This document shows positions 24,961 to 37,700 of a stretch of 64,000 nucleotides of DNA, one piece after another. The notes below the pieces were generated by a model that made no database searches, was not told the DNA's origin, and was given only the letters and a program-made list of their open reading frames with translations. Position 1 is the first letter of the stretch. The number at the start of each line of letters is the position of its first letter. The translations under genes and the position numbers were made by a program. Origin of the DNA: Odiellus spinosus (Eukaryota; Arthropoda; Arachnida; Opiliones; Phalangiidae); NCBI GenBank assembly GCA_963920705.1, contig OY987231.1, positions 17,027,024 through 17,091,023 of the forward strand, in the 5' to 3' direction.

Positions 24961-24964
24961 TTAA

Positions 24965-27900
24965 CCATTTATATAAATTTGCCTTCTCATTCACTTATTT
25001 TTGAATCTGATGTATGCTTTGAATCATGTTTAATGTTTACCGTAGTCGGTGATTGGGGAACGTATTTGAGACCTCCTACGCTGTAAAAAAAATTATCATA
25101 TTTCGTGGGAAATGTTTGTCGGAAATCTTCAGCCGATTTGTGAATCAAATTTTGTTTATTTCTACCCTATTATGCTTTTTTATATGCTTTGAAATTTATG
25201 TAAAGTAAGCTTCTTCATGATATCATAAGAAACATAAAGAGATAAGTATTACAATTCTTACAATATTATTAAATTAACCATACTACTACTTACTTTACTT
25301 AACATATAAATTTCTAAAAGAATAGTCATTCTAATATTTTTTAGCAGGGACTCTTATCTGGTTTAGGTTATTTTTTATAGTAATCAATTAGCGTAGATGC
25401 ATTCCAAACCTCACAGAGAACTAACACATCTTCAATTATATTATTATACTATAACATTTTCCAATATTTAGATTGAAGCATGAATTAAATGAATTCTTTT
25501 AATTTTTTTAAGTATCATTTATTTATTTAGCAATAGTTTATGATATTTACTGCACTTTCTTTGTTGACTTAGTTTTAAAATGGCGCAAAGTTTTACTCGC
25601 CTGAAATATAAATCATCTCACCCTAGTAAAAGAGCTATAAATAATTGAGTTGCTAATATTTAAATTAGTTTCTTTCTCATTTCCTTATAATTTAATCTCG
25701 CGAATCAATTTTTTTCAAACATGTTTGGCGCGTGAAATCCCGCCTTTCTCTGAATAAATGATTAAAATGTATGTCCGTCCAGTATTTTCAAAAAAAAATG
25801 GTTCGCGAACTGAAAATCTAAATAAATCTCTAGATATAAATATCGACGATAAATATAATAATTATTTTTAATTAAATTAAATCAACTTGTTTCATTACTT
25901 CATACTTCCTTTACGGATATTTTTAGTATCTACAAATTCCAAAGGGGTACAATTGCACTAAAGCCGGGCTGATGAACCTTAAGACATAATTAACTTGGAT
26001 TAATTAGATTATCTCGCACGTCTAGAGATTCCTCTCTAAGTCCTAACTCGTGGCCCTAGGCTAGTGGTAGGCGCGTAGAGTAATATTGTCGATTGGAAGA
26101 GGAAAGAGAGAGTACATGTATTTCCAACAAAATTTTAAGTTAACTGAAATCTTGGAGGAATATAATAGAAGGAATGAGGATAATCTAAGTGTTTGGTATA
26201 AGTTGGCGATACCATAGTCGTTCTTCTAGAGCTCTAATCGAAATTGTGTCAGACTCCGTACTTAAAAAAGAGCGATTTGGGGCGGAGGGGGCTTCTGCTT
26301 GATGTAATTTAAGATTACATTCATATAAAACGGTTAATTCTAAATATTTGACGTCCTAATACTTTTAAAACTAAAAAACAAAAAAACAAAAAAAAAAACT
26401 AAGATTTTGAGCAATTGACCCCTAAGTTTATAAATATTTCTGAATTCCTTTTATTGAAGGGATTGTTTATGGAAAGGAGACTGCTCTATTGCCAAGTATA
26501 TTTTTGCTCTGTTTTGACCCGGGCTTTCACTACTCCACAAATTTAGCAAATTTTGGGAATGACCATATCTATTCGCATCCCTCTGACGAGCACTAACCCA
26601 GAATTTTGTATAAGAGCAAGCAAATTGAAGCTAGAACAATACCCTGTGGAGGGTCCTATATCTAGATCTGTGTAACGGTAATTCCCCGCACTAATTCTTC
26701 CAAGCAGAGATCAAAAGGTTTATCAACTCTAGAAAAGAAGTATTTTATAAGGTTCTGAACGTATCTCATAAATATTTTGCCGGTTAATTTGAAACTTTTA
26801 GATTAATTTAATTAAATAAATATATAAGGGGTTCTAATACACTGGTATTTGATAGTCTTTTATTAAAATTTTTATTAGTCGCTTATTTTAGTAGATCCTT
26901 TGAAGATAATATAATATAATTTGAAATATTTCCACTTTACTGCAGTGCGGAATAAGCTATTTGAAAGTGTATGGTATGAAATAAAATTTCTCTTTTCGGA
27001 TGTATTTATAAATATTTTATCACTAAGATAGAAAAAAATAGAGGAATCTTTCCTTAGACTCCATCCAGAGTTTAATTCCCTGGCGTAGCTGACTCCTGAA
27101 TTTTCGTACTCCCTATAACACGTATCAATATTTAAACAGTGCGAACTCGCCAATATCTTTATCTATACTGGGTACGAAAAAAAATATCAAATATTTTTTT
27201 TTTTTACTTTAAAATTAGATTCTAGGGTAAACCAAATCCCCCGAGAAAAGGATAGTCAGTCTTTCTAGCTCGTACATCTTTGGTAATTAAGAAAGTATAG
27301 GAAAGTTATCGGTATTAAACGTTGGGCAACGTATAGCGGAAAACTATTCGTGTAAGGCTGCGAAGTCGTTGTCTTTAAACCCATTATGTTTCCTCCACCC
27401 ACTAGTTTTATCTATAGGGCCGAGGTTTTTTTTCTTCTTCTTCATTCTTTCGCTTTTCCTTTCGGTAAAGGTTCCACCTCAGTGGCTTTAAAAAGAACTT
27501 ATCAGGTAGCTGCCATTTAGCGTGGTTGGCTCCGCTCTCCTCGAATCTACCTATCCTCTAAGGGGAGCGCAAAAACCGCACCAAGTTTTCTTTTGGGCTT
27601 TGCGAACCTCGCGTAATCATTACGGTTAGCCTTTTCCCCCCTTTTTTTCGAGAGAAAAAGAAGCCCTGGCTTCTGATAACGACTCGTGTCCATAATATTT
27701 TCTATGGAGAAAAGCCTAGAAGATATTCCTATTTTCCAACAAAAAAAGAGGATTTTTAAACCTGGAGTTGTTATATAAATTCATGAATTTATTCATTTCT
27801 ACCATGAATATCTAACCGTAGCTTTACTCTTAGCATACGCTACTAGTATAAGGCACGTATCCCAGCCATAAGCCTTTATTTTGGAGGAATACGTGTAAGG

Positions 27901-28011
27901 GTGCCATATGGAGGTTAAACAAACTGAATATGACATAATTTCAGGATCGGGTAGATAAATGTTGAAGTAATGCATTTTTGCTAACGTTTTTATAATTTAA
28001 AACGGTGTTAA
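24965..28011. other. No recognisable gene or repeat
   Basis: The stretch is AT-rich. There is an open frame on the minus strand at 26875-27153, but no similarity, splice context or compositional change supports it as a gene. A weakly palindromic GC-richer patch lies at 27515-27590 (gctccgctctcct / aaggggagcg). Confidence 0.5.
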
Positions 28012-28133
28012 AGGTAGAATTAAACCTAACAACATGTGATTTTTCTTAAACTAGAAATAAATTTAAAGCTTACCCGAAAAATAGGCTTAGCAGGATTCTT
28101 GGAGATTCTGAATGTCTTCCCATTGATGGGTCA
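28012..28133 (+). mobile_element. TTAA-type MITE family K1, left half only
   Basis: TTAA (28008-28011) is followed by AGGTAGAATTAAACCTAACAAC, then ttaaactagaaataaattta and ataggcttagcaggattct. Similarity stops after ttgatgggtca, at the family's centre. The right arm is missing. Confidence 0.8.
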
Positions 28134-30518
28134 TAAATTATTGACTCTATAAAATACTCTTGGTATCATTTTTAATACTATACTTAATTCTAGTGTATCT
28201 GAATATTTGACTCAAATATATTGTTTATTAACACCATTAATTGTTTACTAGTATCATCACTAACCAATATATTTTTTTTCCACTTTCTTTGGTACAGTGA
28301 TTTGATGTAGGATCTTTGCAACGGAATCTGTAATTACGATTAACCACGGAAGCTCGCTTCATCTCCAAACAAGAGTTATCCTTGTAAGTTTTTACGCATT
28401 TATAGTTTCTCCTATTTTCCGTTTATTTAATCCCATGAAAAAAATGCTTCTTGGGGAATGGCAAGGTATTAGCATAATCTCTGTCACACGTATCCGAAAT
28501 TTATATCGGCATCAACTCCATAATTTACGCGTTCTTCGAGTAAACATTCTCTTTCAAAATTTGCGAGAAAAAAATTAAATCTTAATGTAAATGACTCTTA
28601 ACGTTCGAGTAGTTTCTTGTTTACAGTTCGTTTATTTTCCATTCATTAATTATTCACGTGTAGTTTATTTAAGCGAGTATACGAAGATCACATTAAGAAT
28701 TTGTAATGAATGGTAGCTAATGAAGGACACAGATTAATATTAAATGCATCAAGGTACTTAATGAATTCTGATATAGGTATACAGCTACAAATATATGCAA
28801 TTTTCAAACTATATACTTAAGCGTAGTGAAGAAAAGCTTAAGCGGATTGGTACACAATATTAAACCTCTTAGAAAAGAAAGTAAGATTGTGCCAATCCCG
28901 TTGAACAAGATTTCTAAAGCTGGTTTTATTAATAAATTAAGTTAAATCTTAATGAATATGATTAGTTTTCTCGAACCAAACTTTACATTAGGAATATATT
29001 GAAGTTTCCAACAAGACGGTGTTAAGGTATTCCAAAACCTTTCTCCTGTTTACTTAGCGAATGTTTTTAAATCAAAAATGAAAGTTAAATCCTAAACTAT
29101 TGGATTGAAACTCTAGACCTGGAGGTGAGGGGATTAACCTCAGGAAGGGATTGAAACGCCAGACTGCGCTAAATACCTTTTAAAGCGAAAAACTACAAAG
29201 AATTATGTATAAGAGAGCGTACCAGAAGCAAATGCTATATTTCAACGCGCATTGGTACTTATATTCTTGTTGTTAAGTAATTTTAAATTGAATATTACTT
29301 TTATTTTTTCATCAGTTTGATCCTTTTTAAAAACTTATACATCTGTATTTTCAGTCACCAAGTTAATTATATTTAATTCACCAAATAAGGCCCTGGGCAC
29401 AATTCATAGTAAATTATATTGAAATCGTATAAGATGTTAAACTCAAATTCATGGATACAATTAATTTGACACCGTATTTAATTTCGATGAAAGGGAGCAG
29501 TATTTTTGGTGGTGGCTGGCACCTATAGGTTAAAAATTACATGACATGTCCTTCGAGGTTGAGTAAAAATTGGTCCTAATTTTTGAAAAAATAATAAGTT
29601 TGAAAAATTCTAAGCCCATCCACCATGCCCTTTTGTAGGATATAATTTCGACTGGGTTTTGGAAGTGGTTATGGAGAAGTTTTACATATAAATTTCACTA
29701 GGACCACTATACTATCTAGAATACTATACTCTAGAATACAAACATTATAATATTTTGAATAAATAAATACCAATTTGTGTCCAAAATAAATTCTAGTAGC
29801 TACATCCGCCACCGTCTATTGTAAGTTCTGTATTCGTAGTGGCGTAGAGTTTGGGTCACTTCTTGGGTTGAATAAGTTGATGACCCGATTAAAAGGGCCT
29901 TCCTGAAGCGGGATAGACATTACCGGTATATAAATGGTTTTGATTTTGGCCACACTGCAATTTTTGCTGAACGGAGAAAAACTGAGAGGAAATAAAAACA
30001 AACGCATAACTGATATGGTTTTTAGGGGTAAAAAGCGGTTCGCCTACTCCATTTCCTTTCAAACTTTCGCGTCGCGATAACCCTATCGATTGGGCGAGAA
30101 AACCTAAAGACAAAATATATATATATATAAAAATGAGAAGGAAAAGCAAAAAAATAAAAGGCCCCACGGAAATGGTTTATGGAATGCGCTAAACTTTTTC
30201 CCAAGTTTTTACTCGCGGAAGGAAATAAGAATGCTCTTTTGATGTTGTATCTTTTAGAGTTGCCGACGCTTTTTATAAGGCTCGTAAGGTTTATAAGCAA
30301 TAAACATTCGCAGTATGGGGCTAATGATAAGATAACGTATATACAATATTATGGGTATTTACTCCAAGCTATGATAAATCCTGCTGATATTCGAATTTTT
30401 TACTTAAATTAGGTAAATTGAAACAAATAACATAAAAATACATTAATTTCATACTCAAAAGAAAGGGTATCAAGGCAAAATATTTTAAAAATTATAATTA
30501 AAAAATATTTTTCCTTAA
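28134..30518. other. No recognisable gene
   Basis: The DNA is AT-rich and without exons I can support. Overlapping open frames around 29816-30300 on the minus strand are compositional (T-rich hydrophobic runs, a TA dinucleotide tract at 30116-30130) and resemble no known protein. Confidence 0.5.
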
Positions 30519-30945
30519 AAGAGGAATGCAACCTAACAACAAGTGATTTTTTTTATCTATTCCTTATCGTTTAAATACCTCCTAGTCCGACAGTAAAAAA
30601 ATTAAACATATATTAAACTAGAAATAAATTTAATACTTACCCGGAAAATAGGCTTAGCTGGATTCATGGAGATCACCTTAACTACCCATATAAGGACTCG
30701 CGACAATGGCACTGATCGCTGGCTCTTATATGGGGAATCCACATGATCAATTTTATTGGTCGCTAGTCCTTATACGGCCGGGGAGTTCAGGATTTCTCCA
30801 TGAATCTAGCTAAGCCTATTTTGAGGTTAAGTTTTAAATTTATTTCTAGTTTAATATTTGTTTGTAAACTTTTTTACTGTTGAATTAGGCATATTGAAAC
30901 GATAAGGGCTCGATAAAAAATAACTTGTTAGGCTGCATTCTCTAT
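30519..30945. mobile_element. TTAA-type foldback MITE, family K1, complete
   Basis: TTAA is present at 30515-30518 and 30946-30949. The ends are AAGAGGAATGCAACC and GGCTGCATTCTCTAT. The arms pair through ttaaactagaaataaattta and ataggcttagctggattcatgg. The interior includes a second inverted segment (aaggactcgcgacaatgg / ttggtcgctagtccttata). Confidence 0.93.
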
Positions 30946-31715
30946 TTAAAAGCCTATTTATTTTACAGTAGATTTTAATTTATCAACATGATAGTTTTAA
31001 ACTTTGAACGAATGGTTTGTTTTCTCATTACAACAAACCCTTTTTGTTCGTGGAAATGGCGAGAATAACTATATTACGTCATAATAATTATAATTAAACT
31101 AAAAATTATTTATGCTTTACGGTGAAGCCCCTAAATAGGATATATATTTTTAATGCGATTTCATACCAACGCCTGTAGAAATGTTTCACTTTCAGTGCAC
31201 CATTGTCTAATGTGAAAACTAAAACAGGGGTTATATCTATTTAAAGTTAGTAATGAATATATAAGCGTGTTTTTCGGAACTAAAAATGATATATTTCCTT
31301 GAGATTATTTTATTTAATTATATACTCTATATTTCTCATTATCTTGGCTGCAAAATAGTTCAATGTTTGCTTACTAGGATATATTTAAACTCGTATAATG
31401 AAATTTTCTAACCCTTTAGTTTGTAATGGATATCGTCATCAATTTATTATTTATTTAATGGCGAGTCTTTAAATTTTCCATCATTTTCGCTTATCCAAAC
31501 AAAATGTTTTGTAAAGATACCCAAATACAGTCACGTTTTCGGGAAGGATGCCTATTTTGGTACATTTATTTTCACTTTGAATTGGCAACAAGTACAAACC
31601 GAGGCTTCTTTTTGTTTACTAAGACATAAAAGGAGCCTATCACATAGTATGAATTGCAAATTGAAGCTAGATCCAACGTATACAACTTAAGACTTACGAA
31701 TTAATGATTTCGATC

Positions 31716-32175
31716 GAGTTTCAGAAACACGAACTCCAATTGTGGTTGCGTAATAGTGCCACCTATATTTTTTAAACCTTCTAAATTTCACATTAACATT
31801 TAACTGATTAAATTGAAATTAAATAGACACAATTAGATTTAAATTACAATTTAATCTCTTATAGTTATTATTACATTGTGTAGTCCATATATATTGTTTT
31901 TCTCTACTTCATTCAATATTTTGATCGATGTTTGAGAACATACACAATCTCAAATTTGGGCTGCGTATTAGTGCCATCTGTACATTCAAAACCTTAAATG
32001 ATTATATTAAAGTTAAATATACCAATTAACGTAGAATAATTTAAACTCTTAAAGTTATATTTAACTAATTAGATTGTGTAATTCATATGTTTGATGTATA
32101 ATTTAGTTACGTGATTCTTAGAACGTAGTTTGCTATTTGAGAAACACGATCTCAAATTGCCTTTAGAAAGTTAAT
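31716..32175 (+). repeat. Degenerate tandem repeat, ~205-bp period
   Basis: Three diverged units can be seen. Each contains a block like tttgagaaacacgatctcaaatt (near 31720, 31930 and 32130). In the first two it is followed by gcgta.tagtgccacct / tgccatct, and then an AT-rich part with attgtgtagt.catat. The spacing is about 209 and 203 bases. No terminal repeats are seen. Confidence 0.55.
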
Positions 32176-32814
32176 TATAATTTACATAATATCTTTAGAA
32201 GCGCTATATTGGTTCTATAAAACTAGATGTCCTCTTGAGTCTATCAAAATCTATATATTGATCTCTTTCGCCTAGGGATATTTGGTTCTTAGTGAAGCTA
32301 TTTACCACTTTCTACTTTTAAGACTACAGATTTTATCAGGATATTTACTTCCGTACCATACCGGAAATGAATGTTAGGCATAGTGTATAGGTCTATTTAT
32401 CAAAAACGTGGAACTTGTTACTAATTCGCTTTTCTAGTTGTAAGATATCGCCACCAGTCGGAGTTATATGAAATCTGCGCGTCTGGCAATGTTGACCAAT
32501 ATAATGTGAATTTAAATAATTAAGTTATATTTAACTCGAATAGTAATTCCACCAAAGCTTAGGCAAAAATTCTACCCCAATATAATAAACTAAAAAAATA
32601 CTTTCAATCTTTTTAATTTCAAGCCCCATATATCAATCGATGTTCTACAGATCTAACAGAAATTTTAATATACAATGAGTGAATATATAAAATTCCCATT
32701 CGGACTGTTCCACTTGTTTCAATATTTAGCCAAACTGTAGCCGCTACAGTGTCTCGAATCAATTGATTCTTTTACCTATTAACAATATGACACCTATATT
32801 AATAGATAAAGATA

Positions 32815-33250
32815 AGTTCAGTTCAGTTCAGTTCGGTTTCCACTCCCTATGTTAGGTCCCTTTTGGATCAGGGAGGCTCACTAGATAGACTAGGGGCACA
32901 GTGGATAAAATAAAGCACTACCACGTAGCGCGTTTTGTGGGTTTTCTCAATGCCCACCATTTGTCTAGGAGACGCTTCGTACCGTCGAGGATCTGCCTCG
33001 ACGTTTGGTCGGTGGCTAGTCCGAGCCAGCGCAGATAGTCGGGAGTCGCTGTGTCCAACTCCTGGAGCGATATGTTCATAAGCGTCATCTAACGGGAAAC
33101 AGTGGCAAAAGTAAAAACTAACAAAACCTTTTGCGTTGCTGCTATGGTCTAGATAAAGAACATGCAGACACGCAAGTGGTTTTATTAGTTACTACTTTTG
33201 CCACTGTTTGCCGTAAGAGGGCGCTTATCCACGCCATGCTGTGTAATTCA
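32815..33250 (-). mobile_element. LINE 3' end, 5'-truncated, with (TGAAC)n tail
   Basis: Read on the minus strand, an open frame from about 33075 gives NISLQELDTATPDYLRW..., then DGTKRLLDKWWALRK..., and stops near 32938. A short untranslated part follows and ends in the tandem pentamer TGAAC (gttcagttcagttcggttt on the plus strand). A coding tail, 3' UTR and short-repeat terminus is the usual layout of a truncated non-LTR retrotransposon. I cannot assign the clade. The frame continues a few codons beyond the MITE at 33081-33225, so that MITE landed inside it. Confidence 0.7.
33081..33225. mobile_element. Mariner-type MITE inserted in the LINE fragment
   Basis: The ends AGCGTCATCTAACGGGAAAC and, inverted, AGCGCCCTCTTACGGCAAAC continue as agtggcaaaagta..aactaa.aaaacc, giving ~45-bp inverted ends in 145 bp. 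TA flanks each end (33079-33080 and 33226-33227). Removing it joins ...atatgttcaTA to tccacgcc, which restores a continuous minus-strand frame across the junction. Confidence 0.85.
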
Positions 33251-34390
33251 TCTGTATCTCTTAAGGTAGGTGTCCATTGTTTATAGTCCTAGGCCAGAAT
33301 TTAAGTTTGCTTATTGCGTTACGCTACTGCGCGTTAATTACTTTTCTTGAATAATTATACGGTAATTTGAAAATTTTTGAAAAACTGAAAAGGTATTCAT
33401 TACATCGAGTGTACTATAAATATAACGTTGATTTATGGAAACTATTCCGTATCCACGCTCACTAATGTATAAATGAAAGTTGAAAAATAAGGCAATTTCA
33501 TATTCAAATCACCATTTCTCTTCGAAACTTCGTTAGTATATAAAGGTCAAATTTGGAATTTTTCTATATTTTCGTGACTTTTCGTAGTTTTATAGCGCGT
33601 CATTTATCTAAAAAAACAACTTTTCTCCATTAGTTAACGAGAAAAGGATCCTTAATGACTGTTTTGTGTCGACCCATCGTATAAGCCCAAAAGTCGTAAC
33701 GGTAACACACGCGCGATACTGGTGCGTGACCCTGAAAGGTCGCTAGTTGAATTTGGCTCGTTTCTAGTCGATCTAATTAGCCAACGCTCTAGCGCACACC
33801 CCAATCCCATTTACTTGTAGAAAGATTTATTGAGACTGACCTAGAATACGGATTAATCCATTTGATAGAAACTGAATTGTGTGTATCGTATAGGCCTACT
33901 TTCTCGCGCCAAAATCAATGAAAAAATATAAAAGCTTAGTTTTCTTGTTAAAGAGGCAATGGAATTTGCCGACATTTTTAAATAGATTTCTTTAACTAAA
34001 AATATGCTTAATTTATCACGGAACAAGTATTTAAAGTGTTCAAAATTCACTTTGAAAATAGGCCATACTTGTATTCATGGGGGAGTTGATGAATGTATTT
34101 ACAAATATATATTTTAATCATCCCTTTCATAGGGAATTTATGTATTCTGTACGACATAGAAGCGCAACATTTTTTATGAGTCAGATGTCAAGAAACGTTA
34201 AAACCCTTCGTCAATTTAAACTGTATAACATCATACCCTGTATTTGATTGAGTGAAACGGGCAGTAAGAGCTTCTAAAAAACGCTGTCCATCATTTGATA
34301 AAAAAATCGATAAAATATTTTTATTTTAAATTGAATAAAATAACCATAAAAATCAACTTCCTACTAGACTACAAGCGTCTTTCGGATTAA

Positions 34391-34779
34391 AGAGAGAATG
34401 CAGCCTAAAAACAAGTGCTTTTTTAGCGATTTCTTAGAGTTTAAATAGGCCTAATCCACAGTAAAAAAACTTATTAACAAATACTAAACTAGAAATAAAT
34501 TTAAAACTTACACGGAAAATAGGCTTAGCTGGATTCATGGAGATATCCTGAGCTTCCCATATATAAGGACTATCGACCAATGACATTGCTCGATGAATCT
34601 TATATGGGAATGCAGGATCTCCATGATCAATTCAGGATATCTCCATGAATCCAACTAAGCCTATTTTGCTGGTAGGTTTTAAATTTATTTATATTTTAAT
34701 ATTTGTTTGTAAACTTTAGGACTATTTAAACAATAAGGAATCGATGAAAAATCACTTGTTGTTTGGCTGCATTCTCCCT
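34391..34779. mobile_element. TTAA-type foldback MITE, family K1, complete
   Basis: TTAA is present at 34387-34390 and 34780-34783. The ends AGAGAGAATGCAGCC and GGCTGCATTCTCCCT are exact inverses apart from one purine. The inner arms are ataggcttagctggattcat and atgaatccaactaagccta. Confidence 0.95.
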
Positions 34780-34783
34780 TTAA

Positions 34784-37700
34784 TGGGTTATAGACTACAA
34801 GATGAATGCATTTCGTTCCAAAGTGGACAGTGGTACGTCAAGATTCCGATTACAATTTTCTTATTAATGCAATAGATTATTTAAATTCATAATTATATAC
34901 ATTTCGGAATTACGAATCCCCTAGCCCTTTATTTAGTTTATTCATCCACTTTAACTTACCCTAAACTGTAAATCGCCTCCTTGAAGTTGAAGACTTATAG
35001 TAATTCAATAATACGAACAATTCTTTGATTCCGGAAAAATAAAATTAATTTTCTCTTTTACTTTCGTTCTGAAAGGATTACTTAAGAATAGACGGTTTTT
35101 GTGGGATTTCTAATAGACTTTGGGAAGACTGCGATTTATCTTAGGCGTAGAATATATTTGATTCAATAGAAAATGATATTGATGCTGTTATTAAGATATT
35201 TGATGGTAGATGATTTGAAAAGGTTTTGATTAAAGGGAGATAAACCTTTTTTTTTACAGCATTTTTAAAAATGACCAAAACTAGTTAATCTCAATCTACA
35301 TTATATATATAAGAATCTTAATCTACAATATAAGACTCGGTGACGATTCATAAGTTTATGAAATTTGATTTGAATAGAGCTCTAGATTTCCCTATAGACT
35401 TAAAGTCAAATTATATTTTCGTAGGGATTATGATTACTATGCAAAGCTACCGGAAACCCAAATTTTATTTAAAATGACACGCACTAGATGAATTTTAATT
35501 CAAAGATAATTAACCTTTTCTAATTAAAGATTTTCTTCAGATTCTTAAAAAAAAAATCGTAATCAAAAAACTTTAATATCAAATTAAAGAGCTTGTTTTT
35601 AAATGAAATAGTTATAAAGGGATAAGGTTTAAATTCGATTTGAACTGTTAAAATATGCTAATTATTATCAAAGATGCAAAATTATGCTTGAAGAAATTCT
35701 AAATTGAAATGTATACCCTTTTGAATCGTGATCACGGTATTGGTAACTTGGTTCGAACCAAAAGAAATACCGTTCGTTTTTCTGTTAAATTGGTTTATGT
35801 TCATCAGTATTTTCAATTTGTTGAGAATTTTTAGTCTGAAATTTCTCCGAAACGGATTTAGGCTTAGCGAACACAGTTCTAGATTTTAATAATTAACTGC
35901 ATATTAGGCCGAAACCATTGTTGAGTTTGGATAAGGTTTTTACTTAAAATATTAACAGCCCAAATATTTTAAAAATAACTGGTTTTCAGAGTCTATAGTC
36001 CAACTTGTCCTTTTGTACTCTCTATTTTAGTCATCTTGAATATAATTAATAGATAATTTGAAAGTAAAGCGTTTCCTTTATAGCTTTTGACGCTTTGTAC
36101 TCTCAGTTTAAAGTTATATGAAATTACAGAAATAGACCGGTCTTCTAGAGTTTTGATAGCTCCATTACACGATGGTTTGAAAAGCGCCTTACAACAGATG
36201 GTGTCTTCGAAAACATTTAAGAACTGCATCATGGCGAGGAACACTTTGTATCCCTGTCATAATATATATAATACTAGCAAATTAAATTACAGGCGACCAC
36301 AGAGGCAAAGACAACACAGACAAATAAAATTAAAATACATGTACAATTAATTATTAAAAATAATTGCTAATTAGTGAAATAAACAATCAATTTAAGAATT
36401 AAGTAAAAAAATTATGGAGAAATTTAGATTAAAATTTAAACGATTAGATTAGGAATTTAGACGAAGGAAAGGAATTGTAGAAGTCTCAACATCGTCTCTA
36501 CATTTCTGGCTCTACAGTACAAAGATTATAAACGATAAAAAAGCTATACACCATAAAAATGAAGATATATATACATGGGCGGACAACGCCCAGATAAAAT
36601 TTACCTAGATTTGTGTCTCTCTTTTCCAATTATCGAAAACTAACTTCGAATAGACCTTCATGTAACGGAACTCTTTGTACGCGAGCTGGTTTCAAAATAT
36701 AGCGTAGCTAAGCGGCTCTTCAAATAAACTTTGGAGATAATTTTCATCAAGAACGCCCGAATGACGAGCTTAATTTTATATATCCATCGATTTAACAAAT
36801 AGGCCAGACAGTTTAGACGAAGCATTAATTTTAAATCCCGGTCGGCATATGGTGTCGGTTTTATCACCGGGATTTTATAGGACACTCATATGCTCAAGTT
36901 AAGAGCGCCTGGGAAATCAAAATTACCATCCATTTTAGCCTATTTCCTTAAGGTATATACTGTAAAATGGTTTCTGCCTCCTTTAGATGCAAATCTTATA
37001 AATATTTCGAGAAGGGCCGCTTAAACCTCTAGTCACTATCAAAAAGGGTCATCATAGCGGAAACCAAATCCTATTAAGTTTATTTTTATTAGTCTTCATG
37101 TGCATTCACACACGTGGATACATTTGCAAGAATTCTTATAACTTTCCTGAACATAACTCTTTGATTAGAAATAAATTAAAAAATCAGACGTTTTTTTTTT
37201 TTTCAATTTTGAGACGGCGGTTTAATGAGAGTACGAGACTACCAAGCGTGTGAAGAAATAGCTACCACCCCTGTCAAGATTCAGTAATTTGGAATCTTCT
37301 CGAGATGGACGGAATTCTGATAGTAGCGCTTCTATTTTCTTCCTTATAACTACTTCCGAATTTCTCCGATAGGGGGCTTCGATGGGCAACGGCAGACGCT
37401 TGGGTGTCTTAAATAAATCAGTTTACCTAAGTCAGACTTTTAGGTTTGACCATGATGAATAACTTAAAATATATATATATATTAATTAACTGCTACTTCA
37501 TGGTTGAGAAAATCTGTTTATTAAATAACCTTTTTAGAGCTTTTGCACTTATATAGTCTCTTATCAAAATATTAAGAAACCAACAAACAAAAAATTCGTC
37601 CTAGAGAAGCTCGGAACTATATTCAAAAGTTATTCTACGTCAGAGAATTATTCTTTTCGTTTTCGCTTTCTTTTTCTCACCCCATATGGACAGTATTTTA

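Noticed and set aside
35748-35765. ggttcgaacc as part of a tRNA gene
   Set aside because: It is a bare palindrome, with no A box, acceptor stem or anticodon arm at the right spacing.
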